NCBI RefSeq assembly: GCF_019633745.1
Contig: NZ_CP037968.1
Coordinates: 1,432,789 to 1,496,788 of the forward strand
Direction of reading: 5' to 3'
DNA: 64,000 nucleotides
DNA from: Methanofollis formosanus
GTDB lineage: Archaea > Halobacteriota > Methanomicrobia > Methanomicrobiales > Methanofollaceae
The notes below the pieces were generated by a model. The model saw nothing but the letters and a program-made list of their open reading frames with translations. It ran no database searches and was not told the origin of the DNA. Made by a program: the position numbers and the translations under genes. Below are positions 44,394-52,784 of the stretch, piece by piece (the stretch's first letter is position 1; each line of letters begins with the position of its first letter).

Positions 44394-45602
44394 TTAAAAA
44401 ACCACCAGCCCGAGGGAGGAGAGGATGACCGGGACCATCACCGCCCCCATACAGGAGACCCTCCTCACCTGAACCAGTCCTGGGACCGTCCCGACCAGGG
44501 TCGCCGCCGCAAGGACGAAGAGCCCGAAGGGCCCGCAGAGAAGAAACGAGAGGACGACGACCGAGAGGACCACGGCGGTGTGGAGGGGGCCGAGTTTCAC
44601 CCGGGCAAAGAGGGCGGCCGCACCCGAACAGAAGAGCGTGAGGAGATAGGCGATGGTCGCAGCGATGGCCGCGACGAGGAGGAGGAGCGAGAGTGGCGGG
44701 AGGTCGAAGGTGGCGAGGGCGACCATCACCCCGTTTCGTGTCCTGCCAAGAGCGTACAGGGCCGAAAGGCCGAGAAAGGCGTTGGCGGTGTTCGCAGCGC
44801 TGGTGGCAAGAAGATAGCCCCGCCGGTCCTGGCCATAGTCGATGACCGAGGCGAGGAGGGCGTTGGCGGTCGCATTGGAGAGACCGGGAAGCCACCCGAC
44901 GACCGCCCCCGCGACCGACCCGGTGAAGGAGCAGCGCAGCACCTCTCGTCTCTCCGGGTACGAGACTGCACCGCCCTGTGCAGGCATCCGACCGCCACTC
45001 GCGGAGAGGATGACTGCCACCCCGAAGAGGCCGGAGAGGAGGGGCATCAGGACCGAGGTGCCCCCGTGCCAGGCAAGGAAGGAGTACCTGAAGACGAACA
45101 GTCCAAGGAGACCGGAGACCAGGAAGACAGCGGCCGACCATTCGGGTGACTCGGAGAAGACGACCAGAGAACAGGCGACGACAAGAAGCAGAAGCCCGAT
45201 CCCCCAGTCGATCGCGGACTGCATGAGCGGAAGGATAACGAGGAAGAGAAGAGCGAGGGGAAGAGCCCAGGCAACGGCACTGGCGCTCCCGAGCGCGGAG
45301 ATCCGCACCGCCTCCGCACCCCGCCCCTCCATACAGAGAGCATGGGCCGGAAGCACCATCACCGCGGTGTCCGCGTCCGGCACCCCCAGGAAGGTGGACG
45401 GGACGCAGTCCAGAAAGGTATGGGTGACGAGGGCGGCGACGAGCGCGGCGGCAAGGGCTTCGGCCCCCAGGGTGACGGCCAGGACCGGGGAGAGGGAGAG
45501 GAGGAGGGCGGCCATGGTGTTGACATGCACGCCGGGCACCAGTCCGCTGACCGTTCCCAGCGCCACTCCCACCAGGGTCCCGAGGAGGAGGGAGGCGAGC
45601 AC
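44394..45602 (-). CDS. TctA-like (DUF112 / tripartite tricarboxylate transporter) membrane protein
   Basis: 402 residues read from GTG 45602; the frame stays open far upstream but that is antisense to hemD. About ten to twelve membrane segments. TctA-type motifs: GLVPGVHVNTMAALLLSLSP near the N-terminus and GWLPGLSNATANALLAS in the second half, the duplicated G-x-x-P-G-x region of the family. No TctB or binding protein is near, as is usual for archaeal members, so substrate and coupling are unknown. Confidence 0.83.
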   Translation of the reverse strand: MLASLLLGTLVGVALGTVSGLVPGVHVNTMAALLLSLSPVLAVTLGAEALAAALVAALVTHTFLDCVPSTFLGVPDADTAVMVLPAHALCMEGRGAEAVRISALGSASAVAWALPLALLFLVILPLMQSAIDWGIGLLLLVVACSLVVFSESPEWSAAVFLVSGLLGLFVFRYSFLAWHGGTSVLMPLLSGLFGVAVILSASGGRMPAQGGAVSYPERREVLRCSFTGSVAGAVVGWLPGLSNATANALLASVIDYGQDRRGYLLATSAANTANAFLGLSALYALGRTRNGVMVALATFDLPPLSLLLLVAAIAATIAYLLTLFCSGAAALFARVKLGPLHTAVVLSVVVLSFLLCGPFGLFVLAAATLVGTVPGLVQVRRVSCMGAVMVPVILSSLGLVVF

Positions 45603-45623
45603 AGAGGAGACTCGGGGGCCGGG

Positions 45624-45632
45624 TATATAAAA
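45624..45632 (-). promoter_or_regulatory. TATA box of the TctA-like gene
   Basis: Minus strand TTTTATATA is centred 26 bases before GTG 45602, so transcription should start on the start codon (leaderless mRNA). This supports GTG 45602 as the true start. Confidence 0.6.
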
Positions 45633-45686
45633 TCCACGGGCCTGGAGGGAAACGGTGATATTCAGGCCGCACCGAACATTCCTCCG

Positions 45687-46379
45687 ATGTTGATCGCGAT
45701 CACCCGGCTCCCTGAAAAGGCGGGGAGGGACGCCGCCCTCTGTGCCGAGTTCGGCCATGAGTGTTATACCGTCTCGCCACTCAGGGCCGAACTCATCGAA
45801 GATGCAATCGCCCGGTTCGTGGCCGAAGCGAACCAGGGCGCCTTCGACTGCATCTTCTTCACCAGCGCCCTCCCGGCAGAGGTCATCGCCCCGAAACTCT
45901 CGCTCCCCGACGGGGTGAGGAGCGTCGCCATCGGTCCGCAGACGGCGCGGACCCTTGCGCGGCACGGGATAGAGGCCGAGACCCTTCCTTCCTTCTACTC
46001 GGCCGACTTCGCCCCGTACCTGGGCGAATGGCTGGCAGGGCGGCGGGTCGGGATCCCGCGGGCCGCGGTCCCGAACCCCGGCCTCCTGGAGGCGATCCGG
46101 TCGGCCGGCGGGGAGGCGTGCGAGTACCCCTCCTATCACCTCGTCCCGTCTGGCGAGGCGCTCGACACCGGCCGGGCCGACGCGGTTCTTTTCACCAGCG
46201 CCTCCTCGTTCAGGGAGGCGAGGTGGACGCGACGTCCCGGGCAGGTCGTCGCCGCCATCGGTCGGGTGACGGCCGCGGCGATGGAGGAGATCCCCCCCGA
46301 CGTCGTCGGGGACGGGTCCCTTGCCGGGACGCTGGCGGCGCTGAACAGATGGACCGAGGAGGAGAGCACCCATGCCTGA
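45687..46379 (+). CDS. hemD: Uroporphyrinogen-III synthase
   Basis: 230 residues from ATG 45687. Cyclises hydroxymethylbilane to uroporphyrinogen III, the precursor of F430, cobamides, sirohaem and haem. Two alpha/beta lobes: LIAITRLPEKAGRDAALCAEFGHECYTVSPL at the N-terminus, IFFTSALPAEVIAP and VAIGPQTARTLARHGIEAETLP in the first, VLFTSASSFRE and VAAIGRVTAAAMEE in the second. HemD is poorly conserved, so these motif pairs carry the call. Its last eight bases overlap cbf5. Confidence 0.87.
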   Translation: MLIAITRLPEKAGRDAALCAEFGHECYTVSPLRAELIEDAIARFVAEANQGAFDCIFFTSALPAEVIAPKLSLPDGVRSVAIGPQTARTLARHGIEAETLPSFYSADFAPYLGEWLAGRRVGIPRAAVPNPGLLEAIRSAGGEACEYPSYHLVPSGEALDTGRADAVLFTSASSFREARWTRRPGQVVAAIGRVTAAAMEEIPPDVVGDGSLAGTLAALNRWTEEESTHA

Positions 46380-47292
46380 ACGCCGGAGAGTCGCCGGCGT
46401 GCCCGCCGCCGGACTGGTCGTCGTCGACAAACCGCAGGGACCGTCCAGCCATCAGGTCTCTGCCTGGGTCGGGGAGATGCTCGGCGTGCCGATCGGGCAT
46501 GCCGGGACCCTGGACCCGATGGTCTCGGGGGTGCTGGTGATCATGATCGGCCCGGCGGTCAGACTCGCCCCCGTCCTTCTCAAGGAGCGCAAGGAGTACG
46601 TCTGCGCCATGCGCCTCCACGGCGATGTGCCTGCGGAGATGGTCGAGGAGGTCGCAAAGGAGTTCACCGGCCGGATCTACCAGCGCCCACCGCGACGGAG
46701 TGCGGTGAAGCGGAGCCTGCGGATCAGGAAGATCTACGAACTCGAAGTTCTCGACATCGACGGGAGGCTTGTCCTCTTCAGGGTGGTCTGCGACGCCGGG
46801 ACATATATCAGGTCGCTCTGTCACCACCTGGGCCTGGCACTCGGGACCGGCGCCCACATGCAGGAGCTCCGCCGGACCCGTTCGGGTGAGTTCACCGAAG
46901 AGAACGCACACTCCCTCCATGACCTCAGGGACGCTGTCGTAGCCGCAGAAGAAGGGGACACGTCGGCACTCGAAGCCCTGATCCTCCCGGCCGCCGCGGG
47001 GATCGGGGACCTCCACCGGGTGGTGGTGCGGGACACCGCGGTCGACGCCCTCTGTCACGGGGCCGTCCTCGCCGGGGTGGGCGTGCTCTCAAAGACAAAG
47101 TACAAAAAAGGCGAGATGGTCGCGGTGCTCACCGGGAAGGGCGAACTGATCTGTCTGGGCGAGGCACTCACCGACGCCGACGCCTACGAGCCCGGGCAGA
47201 CCGGTCTGGTCGTCGCCCCGCGGACGGTGATGATGCCGCCCGGCACCTACCCCACGCACTGGACCAGCAGGCCCCAGCAGAAAAAAGGATAG
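46372..47292 (+). CDS. cbf5: tRNA/rRNA pseudouridine synthase Cbf5 (TruB family, H/ACA RNP)
   Basis: 306 residues. Catalytic motif HAGTLDPMVSGVL at about 43-55 with the nucleophilic aspartate, LKERKEYVCAMRLHGD, RVVCDAGTYIRSLCHHLG, and a C-terminal PUA domain (about 225-300; GDLHRVVVRDTAVDALCHGA). The PUA domain distinguishes archaeal Cbf5 from bacterial TruB. Acts with Nop10, Gar1 and L7Ae on guide-directed sites. Coupled to hemD by an 8-base overlap rather than standing after cmk as in many archaea. Confidence 0.95.
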   Translation: MPERRRVAGVPAAGLVVVDKPQGPSSHQVSAWVGEMLGVPIGHAGTLDPMVSGVLVIMIGPAVRLAPVLLKERKEYVCAMRLHGDVPAEMVEEVAKEFTGRIYQRPPRRSAVKRSLRIRKIYELEVLDIDGRLVLFRVVCDAGTYIRSLCHHLGLALGTGAHMQELRRTRSGEFTEENAHSLHDLRDAVVAAEEGDTSALEALILPAAAGIGDLHRVVVRDTAVDALCHGAVLAGVGVLSKTKYKKGEMVAVLTGKGELICLGEALTDADAYEPGQTGLVVAPRTVMMPPGTYPTHWTSRPQQKKG

Positions 47293-47329
47293 CATTAAAA
47301 CACGGGGGCACAAATAGTATAAGGCACGT

Positions 47330-47414
47330 GCTGAGGTAGTCTAGTGGTAGGGCGCGGGCCTGGAAAGCCCGTGGGGCGTTGAGCCCCTCGGGAGTTCAAA
47401 TCTCCCCCTCAGCG
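47330..47414 (+). tRNA. tRNA-Ser (anticodon GGA)
   Basis: 85 nt with a long variable arm (GGGGCGTTGAGCCCC). Acceptor GCTGAGG pairs with CCTCAGC; anticodon stem CGGGC/GCCCG encloses CTGGAAA giving GGA; T arm GGAGTTCAAATCTCC. CCA not encoded. Reads UCC/UCU. Confidence 0.95.
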
Positions 47415-47444
47415 TTTTGAAACAAGTTCGATTCTTTTCTTTTT

Positions 47445-47985
47445 CGGCTTTGTAGAATCAGGCATGAACCTGGGGTTCAAGCATACGCGATGAAAATTTC
47501 TCGTCGTTTGCTCTCTCTCTTTTCAAGACAGGAGAATCGGTGGAGACCTCAATCCATCGCCGCCCCCACCTATCTTCGTCGTGGGGGTCCAGGGTTTTCC
47601 CCCGGCGCGAGATTGCGGGAAAAATTTGGCGATTTCGGGCGGCCAATCTATCAGAGGAATTTTCTATCCTCTGCGTATAGACTTCAAAGGGATATGGCGA
47701 GTTCAAACTCTCATGCAAACCTGAAGAGATGATCGTCAGGATCATTTTCATGGTAAATCATCTTGGTGGTTCTATTCGACGGGGGGCTTGCCGCCCCCCG
47801 AACCCCCTGCGCGAAGATAGGCGGTGGACTGCAACCCCCTTTCATGGTCATTTCTCCGCCTTCCGCCCCAATCTTCATCTCGGGGGTCCGGGGGCTCTCC
47901 CCCGGTGTGAGCATGAGGGAAGGCGATGGATTCAGTTCACGGGGGGGTTGAGGGGATGAAAAGAGGATGGTTTCTACAGAGCCCC
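47445..47985 (-). repeat. Composite dispersed repeat, copy 3 (inverted, nearly full length)
   Basis: The inverted counterpart of 281-820 along almost its whole length: end motif TGTAGAATCAGGCATGAA (47451), ATTTCTCGTCGTTTGCTC, CTTTTCAAGACAGGAGAA, a palindrome near 47565-47645, the GAATTTTCTATCCTCTGCG segment, the CATTTTCATGGTAAATCAT segment and the second GC hairpin near 47790-47810. No gene of its own. Confidence 0.85.
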
Positions 47986-48066
47986 TTTTTCCGGTGTTCG
48001 ATCAGGATCATTTCATCCCCTGATCATGGCATCACCTTCATCCCGTTAGACGCCAAGAAGAGGAAC

Positions 48067-48963
48067 ATGGATATCCCTGCCGAAGGTTTTGCAGAGGTGC
48101 CCGGCGGACGGGTTGCGTACTCTTTCGCCGGGGCAGAACAGAGCGGCACTCCGCTCCTCGCCCTCCACGGCGGTCCCGGCTGCACATGGGACTATCTCGC
48201 ACCCCTCGCCTCGCTTGGAGGGAGACCAGTAGTCTTCTACGACCAGCTCGGCTGCGGGAACTCGGACCGCCCGGCTGACTCATCCCTCTGGACGCTGGAA
48301 CGCGCGGTGGACGAACTCGCAGCGGTGCGGGAGGAGCTCGGCCTCGACCGCGTCCACATCCTCGGCCAGTCCTGGGGGACGATGCTCGCCGTCGAGTACA
48401 TGCTCACGTCTCGCCCCGCAGGGGTGGAAAGTCTCGTTCTCTCCGCGCCCTGCCTCTCCGCCTCGCGATGGGCCGCAGACGGGCGAAGATATCTTCAGGC
48501 CCTCCCCGAACCCCACAGGCAGGCGATCCTCCGCGCCGAAGAGGCGGGCGTCTACGACGACCCCACATACCAGGAGGCGATGATGGCCTATTACCGCCTC
48601 CACGTATGCCGCCTCGATCCCTGGCCTGAGTGCCTGACGAGGACATTCGAACGCCTGAACACCGAGATCTACCTGCAGATGTGGGGCCCGAGCGAATTCA
48701 CCATCACCGGAAGCCTCAGGGACTTCGAGCGTGCCGGACGACTCCGTGAGATCACGGTGCCCACGCTCTTCACCTGCGGGGAGTTCGATGAGGCGACTCC
48801 CGCGACGACGGCATACTACCACCACATGATGCCCAGGTCTGAGATCGCCGTCTTCGAGGGGGCGGCGCACGAGCATCACCTGGAAAATACCGGGGAGTAT
48901 CTTGCCGTCGTCAGGGCTTTTCTTTCCAGGGCCGAAGGAAGGGCGGAGCCCGGTCGATGCTGA
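48067..48963 (+). CDS. Proline iminopeptidase-like alpha/beta-hydrolase
   Basis: 298 residues from ATG 48067 (MDIPAEGFAEVPGGRVAYSF). Removes N-terminal residues, classically proline, from short peptides in the cytosol. The oxyanion motif HGGPGCTWDYL is at about 34-44; the nucleophile elbow GQSWGTMLA places Ser near 101; the acid is in CGEFDEATP and the histidine in AAHEHHLEN. The cap contains the WGPSEF segment typical of tricorn-interacting factor F1-like peptidases. Overlaps the next gene. Confidence 0.88.
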   Translation: MDIPAEGFAEVPGGRVAYSFAGAEQSGTPLLALHGGPGCTWDYLAPLASLGGRPVVFYDQLGCGNSDRPADSSLWTLERAVDELAAVREELGLDRVHILGQSWGTMLAVEYMLTSRPAGVESLVLSAPCLSASRWAADGRRYLQALPEPHRQAILRAEEAGVYDDPTYQEAMMAYYRLHVCRLDPWPECLTRTFERLNTEIYLQMWGPSEFTITGSLRDFERAGRLREITVPTLFTCGEFDEATPATTAYYHHMMPRSEIAVFEGAAHEHHLENTGEYLAVVRAFLSRAEGRAEPGRC

Positions 48964-49349
48964 TGGAGCCCGACCAAATCCTCCCGGCCGAGAGCCCCGA
49001 CCTTGCCCGCACCATCGCCGCCCTCGCCAACAGCGGCGGGGGAACGATCTTCATCCGCGGGGATACCGATACGGCTCGGGCCGCCCTTATGGACGCCCTC
49101 AGGGCGATCGTGCCGATGCCGACCTGTCCCGACGAAGACGCCGCCGCCCGCCCGGCACACCAGGGGATCGCCCGTCCGCCTGAAGTTTCGATTCATACGC
49201 CAGGGGAGCGGGAGAACGGTCTGCCGGTCACGGTCACGCCCGGCGCATCTCTCTGCACCGTGGACGGAGTGGTGCCGGTCTTCGAGGATGGGACAGTCAG
49301 GCCCCTCAGCCTCACCGAGGTAGTCAGGCGGGCGGGTTCGGGAGGATGA
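48957..49349 (+). CDS. Small AlbA_2/Schlafen-like domain protein, possibly truncated
   Basis: 130 residues from ATG 48957 (overlapping the peptidase stop; ATG 48963 is also possible). Residues 10-36 (ESPDLARTIAALANSGGGTIFIRGDTD) match the start of AlbA_2 domains, where E-x3-L-x3-I-x-A-x-A-N-x-x-G-G is the signature. The rest of the domain, including the usual G-V-x-x-x-G turn, is degenerate and nothing follows. It may be a minimal regulator coupled to the peptidase or a decaying fragment. Confidence 0.6.
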   Translation: MLMEPDQILPAESPDLARTIAALANSGGGTIFIRGDTDTARAALMDALRAIVPMPTCPDEDAAARPAHQGIARPPEVSIHTPGERENGLPVTVTPGASLCTVDGVVPVFEDGTVRPLSLTEVVRRAGSGG

Positions 49350-49389
49350 CTCATATATCTCCACGCCAAGATGGGGATGGTGATGGCAG

Positions 49390-50601
49390 GTGCGTGAAGC
49401 AGTACGAACCGAGATCGATGATCTGATCAGCCGCAAGCTCCCGGCGCTCGTCGCCCTTTACCAGGACTTCCATGCCGACCCCGAACTCTCCGGGGAGGAG
49501 GTGCAGACCGCACGGCAACTCGCCGGAGAACTCGAGGCCGCAGGCATCACGGTTACCATGGAGATCGGCGGGCACGGCCTCATCGGGGTGCTCGAGAACG
49601 GCCCCGGCCCCGTGATGATGCTCAGGGCCGACATGGACGCCCTGCCGGTTCAGGAGGAGACCGGGCTCCCGTATGCGAGCAGGCGTCCGGGGGTGATGCA
49701 TGCCTGCGGCCACGACATCAATATGACTGCCCTCGTCGGGGCCGCCGGGGTGCTCGCCAGCGTGCGGGAGGCATGGTCCGGGACGCTCCTCTTCGTCGGT
49801 CAGCCCGCCGAGGAGACGGTCGCAGGGGCGCGAGCGATGCTCAGGGACGGCCTGTTCACCAGGTTCCCACGACCGACGTGTGCCGTCGCCGTCCACGCCG
49901 GCCCGGACATCCCGTCCGGGATGATCGGGACACGGAGCGGCGTCCTCTCGGCCGGCGGCGAGTCGATCGACATCACCGTCAGGGGGGTCGGCGGGCACGC
50001 CGCCCACCCCGACCAGGCGAAGGACCCCGTCGTCATCGCCGCCGAGACCATCCTCGCCCTCCAGACGATCAGGTCCAGGGAGATCAGCCCGAACGAGTTC
50101 TTCGTGCTCACCGTCGCCGCCGTCCACGGCGGGAGCAAGCACAACACCATCCCTGACGAGGTGACGATGAAGGCGAACCTCCGCTATCACCATCATCCGG
50201 TCAGGGAACAGGGGCTTGAGGCCGTCCGCCGGATCGCCGCGGGGGCCGCCAGAACCGCCGGCGTCCCCGAGGATCTGATGCCGGTGGTCACGGTCATCGA
50301 CGAGTCGGTGCCCCCCCTGGTCACCGACGCCGGCCTCACCGGGCGGTGCAGTCTTGCGGTGGAGGAAATGCTCGGCGAGGGGAGTGTCATCGAGATCCCG
50401 CCGCTCTCAGGAAGCGAGGACTTCGCCGTCTATGGCCAGGAAGGGGTGCCGCTCGTCTACTTCAGGGTCGGGACGATGCTCGGCGAAAAGCCCGGGCCGT
50501 ACCTGCATTCTTCACGCTTCGCGCCGGACCAGACTGCGGCGATCAGATACGCAACGCTGGTTCTCGTCGCCTCGGCCCTCGCCTGCACCGGGAAGGAATG
50601 A
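49390..50601 (+). CDS. M20 family amidohydrolase (N-acyl amino acid / hippurate hydrolase-like)
   Basis: 403 residues from GTG 49390 (translated VREAVRTEIDDLI), with an upstream GATGGCAGG region. Zinc-dependent deacylase of the amidohydrolase branch of M20: LRADMDALPVQEETGLPYAS, the metal motif HACGHDINMTALVGAA (about 101-116), QPAEETVAGARAML with paired glutamates, and the dimerisation-domain HAAHPDQAKDP. The last metal ligand is probably in YLHSSRF. Substrate not deducible. Confidence 0.92.
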   Translation: MREAVRTEIDDLISRKLPALVALYQDFHADPELSGEEVQTARQLAGELEAAGITVTMEIGGHGLIGVLENGPGPVMMLRADMDALPVQEETGLPYASRRPGVMHACGHDINMTALVGAAGVLASVREAWSGTLLFVGQPAEETVAGARAMLRDGLFTRFPRPTCAVAVHAGPDIPSGMIGTRSGVLSAGGESIDITVRGVGGHAAHPDQAKDPVVIAAETILALQTIRSREISPNEFFVLTVAAVHGGSKHNTIPDEVTMKANLRYHHHPVREQGLEAVRRIAAGAARTAGVPEDLMPVVTVIDESVPPLVTDAGLTGRCSLAVEEMLGEGSVIEIPPLSGSEDFAVYGQEGVPLVYFRVGTMLGEKPGPYLHSSRFAPDQTAAIRYATLVLVASALACTGKE

Positions 50602-50904
50602 CGGGGGGCGCGGGACCGGAAGGGGCGACCCGGACCCGACAGGAATACGCCCATATCAACCTCCGTTTCGGGATCGCTTCCCTCGATCCGGGCATGGATT
50701 GAAGAGATTTGAGAATCCCGGAAGAACAACGTCCTTTCAGGAATCGGGGGGCAGATCCCGGGTCCAAATCGCCCCTTTGTTGCTCCTTCCGAGTGCAAAA
50801 GGTATTCCAACTCCTCTCAGTGCCGTCGGGGGCGAATATGACCGGCCATAGCTCCCCCATCCGGCCGGCAATCCGGACGATTTTTGAGGAATTCTGCGAG
50901 ATTG

Positions 50905-50965
50905 GAGTCGTTAGAATCAGGGATGAATCGCGGGTCCATGCCGAATTCTATGGGGCCGTTTAATC
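50905..50965. repeat. Head-to-head pair of repeat-end motifs
   Basis: GTTAGAATCAGGGATGA is followed after a short loop by ATGCCGAATTCTATGGGGCC, an imperfect palindrome like the one at 2028-2078. The rest of the 50602-51071 spacer shows no gene. Confidence 0.55.
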
Positions 50966-51071
50966 GTCGTCTTCGCTCCAACCCTGATGCAGGGGGACCG
51001 GAAGGCGGCGACGGATCGGAAGGTGACGGCACGACCTCAAAGACTATCATGCGTGCGGCAGAGTCTGCCCC

Positions 51072-51437
51072 ATGCCCACCGTTACCTGGTTCGAGATCCC
51101 TGCCGGCGACACCGGCAGGGCGAAAGCATTCTATCAGGATCTTTTCGGCTGGAATGTCCGGCCGTTCCCGGCAGAGTTCAAGGAAGACTTCTGGATGGTC
51201 GAGACCGGCGGCGGGGTCGGCGGCGACCTTTTCAGACGGGAGTTCCGCGGTCAGCAGATGATGATCTATATCGACGTCCCTTCCATCGAGGCATATCTCA
51301 AGAAGGTCGTCGACCTGGGCGGCCGGGTGCTGACCGGGAAGACCGAGGTGCCGGGGATGGGGCACCTGGCGGTCTGCGAGGACACCGAACAGAACCGCTT
51401 CGGGCTCTGGGAAAGCGCGGGGGGCTCAGGTGAGTGA
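51072..51437 (+). CDS. VOC (glyoxalase/bleomycin-resistance fold) family protein
   Basis: 121 residues. Starts PTVTWFEIPAGDTGRAKAFYQDLFGWNVRPF, the first beta-alpha-beta unit of a VOC domain, and repeats the module in the second half (MIYIDVPSIEAYLKKVVDLGGRV, ending GLWES). The family includes metal-dependent isomerases and binding proteins; substrate unknown. Its 3' end overlaps the convergent UbiA gene by 12 bases. Confidence 0.88.
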   Translation: MPTVTWFEIPAGDTGRAKAFYQDLFGWNVRPFPAEFKEDFWMVETGGGVGGDLFRREFRGQQMMIYIDVPSIEAYLKKVVDLGGRVLTGKTEVPGMGHLAVCEDTEQNRFGLWESAGGSGE

Positions 51438-52328
51438 CAGAACGAGCGTGAGGTCGGCAAGGAGGATACATGCGACGAGCCCTGCCATGGCCCGTTCCGC
51501 GGCCGGGACGGCACCGTCGCGGTCTGGCCGGGACGCACGCAGGTGGACGGCCGTGACCGCGAGCGGGACGAGGGAGAGGAAGGAGACCGTCCAGAAGACC
51601 GGATGGACCGATCCCGCCAGGAAGAACAGTACGGACGCGGCCGCACAGCCGAGGAAAGCCACACGATATGCGGCCGTCCTCCCGGAAGCGGCGACGAAAT
51701 TCCGTTTGCCCGCGGCGCGGTCCGCCTCCATGTCAGGGAGTTCGACGGTGACGATGAAGGCGAGGCCCAGGAAAAGAAGCGGGAACGAGGCGGTGAAGAA
51801 GAAGAGGTCGAGATGGCCTGCCGCGACGAGATAGCCCATGCCTGGCATGAAGAACCCGAAGGTGAGCATGGTCGCCGCCTCGCCAAGACCCCGATAGGCA
51901 AGCGAGAGCGGCGGGCCGGTGTAATACCAGCCCATCAGGTTCCCGGTCAGGACAAAGGGGAGGAAATACCAGGGAACCGGATAGATGAGACTGAAGCAGA
52001 GCGCGAGGAGAAGGGAAAGAGCAATCAGCCCGAGGGCGATCCTTCGGGCCGCCGGCGCTAGGTCGGGGCGGTCGACGAGAATCCCGCTCCCGCCCGATAT
52101 GCGGGTCCGCTCCCCGAGGGCATCGGCCCGACGGTCGTAGTAGTCGTTGGAGTAGGAGACCGAGAGCTGCCCCGCGGCGAGAACGAGGCAGCCGAGGAGA
52201 AGTTCTGCGGCGGCGGGAGATGCCCCGGCAAGTCCGGCTACGAGATTTCCATAGGCGAAAAGACAGAAACCCCCGAGTACGAAGGGAAGGCGGCCCAACC
52301 TGATCAGGGCACGGAGATCGGACGACAT
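51426..52328 (-). CDS. UbiA-family prenyltransferase
   Basis: 300 residues from ATG 52328; the frame extends 36 codons upstream without family sequence. Eight or nine membrane helices. Both Asp-rich motifs are present: NDYYDRRAD (about 60-68) and ELPDMEADRAAGKRNF (about 200-215), which bind prenyl diphosphate through magnesium. Such enzymes in archaea make geranylgeranylglycerol phosphates or prenylated quinone-like compounds; which acceptor is used here is unclear. Confidence 0.88.
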   Translation of the reverse strand: MSSDLRALIRLGRLPFVLGGFCLFAYGNLVAGLAGASPAAAELLLGCLVLAAGQLSVSYSNDYYDRRADALGERTRISGGSGILVDRPDLAPAARRIALGLIALSLLLALCFSLIYPVPWYFLPFVLTGNLMGWYYTGPPLSLAYRGLGEAATMLTFGFFMPGMGYLVAAGHLDLFFFTASFPLLFLGLAFIVTVELPDMEADRAAGKRNFVAASGRTAAYRVAFLGCAAASVLFFLAGSVHPVFWTVSFLSLVPLAVTAVHLRASRPDRDGAVPAAERAMAGLVACILLADLTLVLSLT

Positions 52329-52499
52329 GCACGACGGCCCCCACCCCTGAGAGGGGATGATCTCAGATATAGTATCCGGCCGCTCATGGTGCGTCAAGAA
52401 CAATCGGTCACCAATCAGATTGTACCTCGATGACACAGTCCTCTGCCGCCTCTCTCTACGAGAACGTCGGGATCGAGAGAACCCTCTTCATGATCTCCC

Positions 52500-52710
52500 T
52501 TCACCTTTCCCGACCCACTCGCATCGGGCAGCGTCCCCTGCACCCCCATGGACGACGATAGCCAGGGGGCGGCGATGATACCAGATCTTCCAGATGTCCT
52601 GTCGCGAGGATGGGGATCCGCCCACACACTGAAGCGCTGTTCAGAAAATGTTCGCCGTGTCTGCTTGAGCCCGAGGTTCCTGCCTGATTCTACAGGTCCG
52701 GCATGGAGGG
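52500..52710. repeat. Partial palindromic element and end motif
   Basis: Contains CCCCCATGGACGACGATAG with GGGGGCGGCGATGA (about 52540-52577) and the end motif TGCTTGAGCCCGAGG...CCTGATTCTACAGG (about 52660-52695). The rest of 52329-52784 has no gene. Confidence 0.6.
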
Positions 52711-52784
52711 CATGACTGGCACCTGCTCCAGGGGAAACGTCTATCTCCCCCGGCCCCATCTTCCCCCTCAGGGGGGTGCGGAGC

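Noticed and set aside
45603-46430. N-terminal extension of the TctA-like gene by about 276 codons
   Set aside because: The extension is antisense to hemD and has no membrane or family character; the TATA box at 45624 and the family N-terminus fix the start at 45602.
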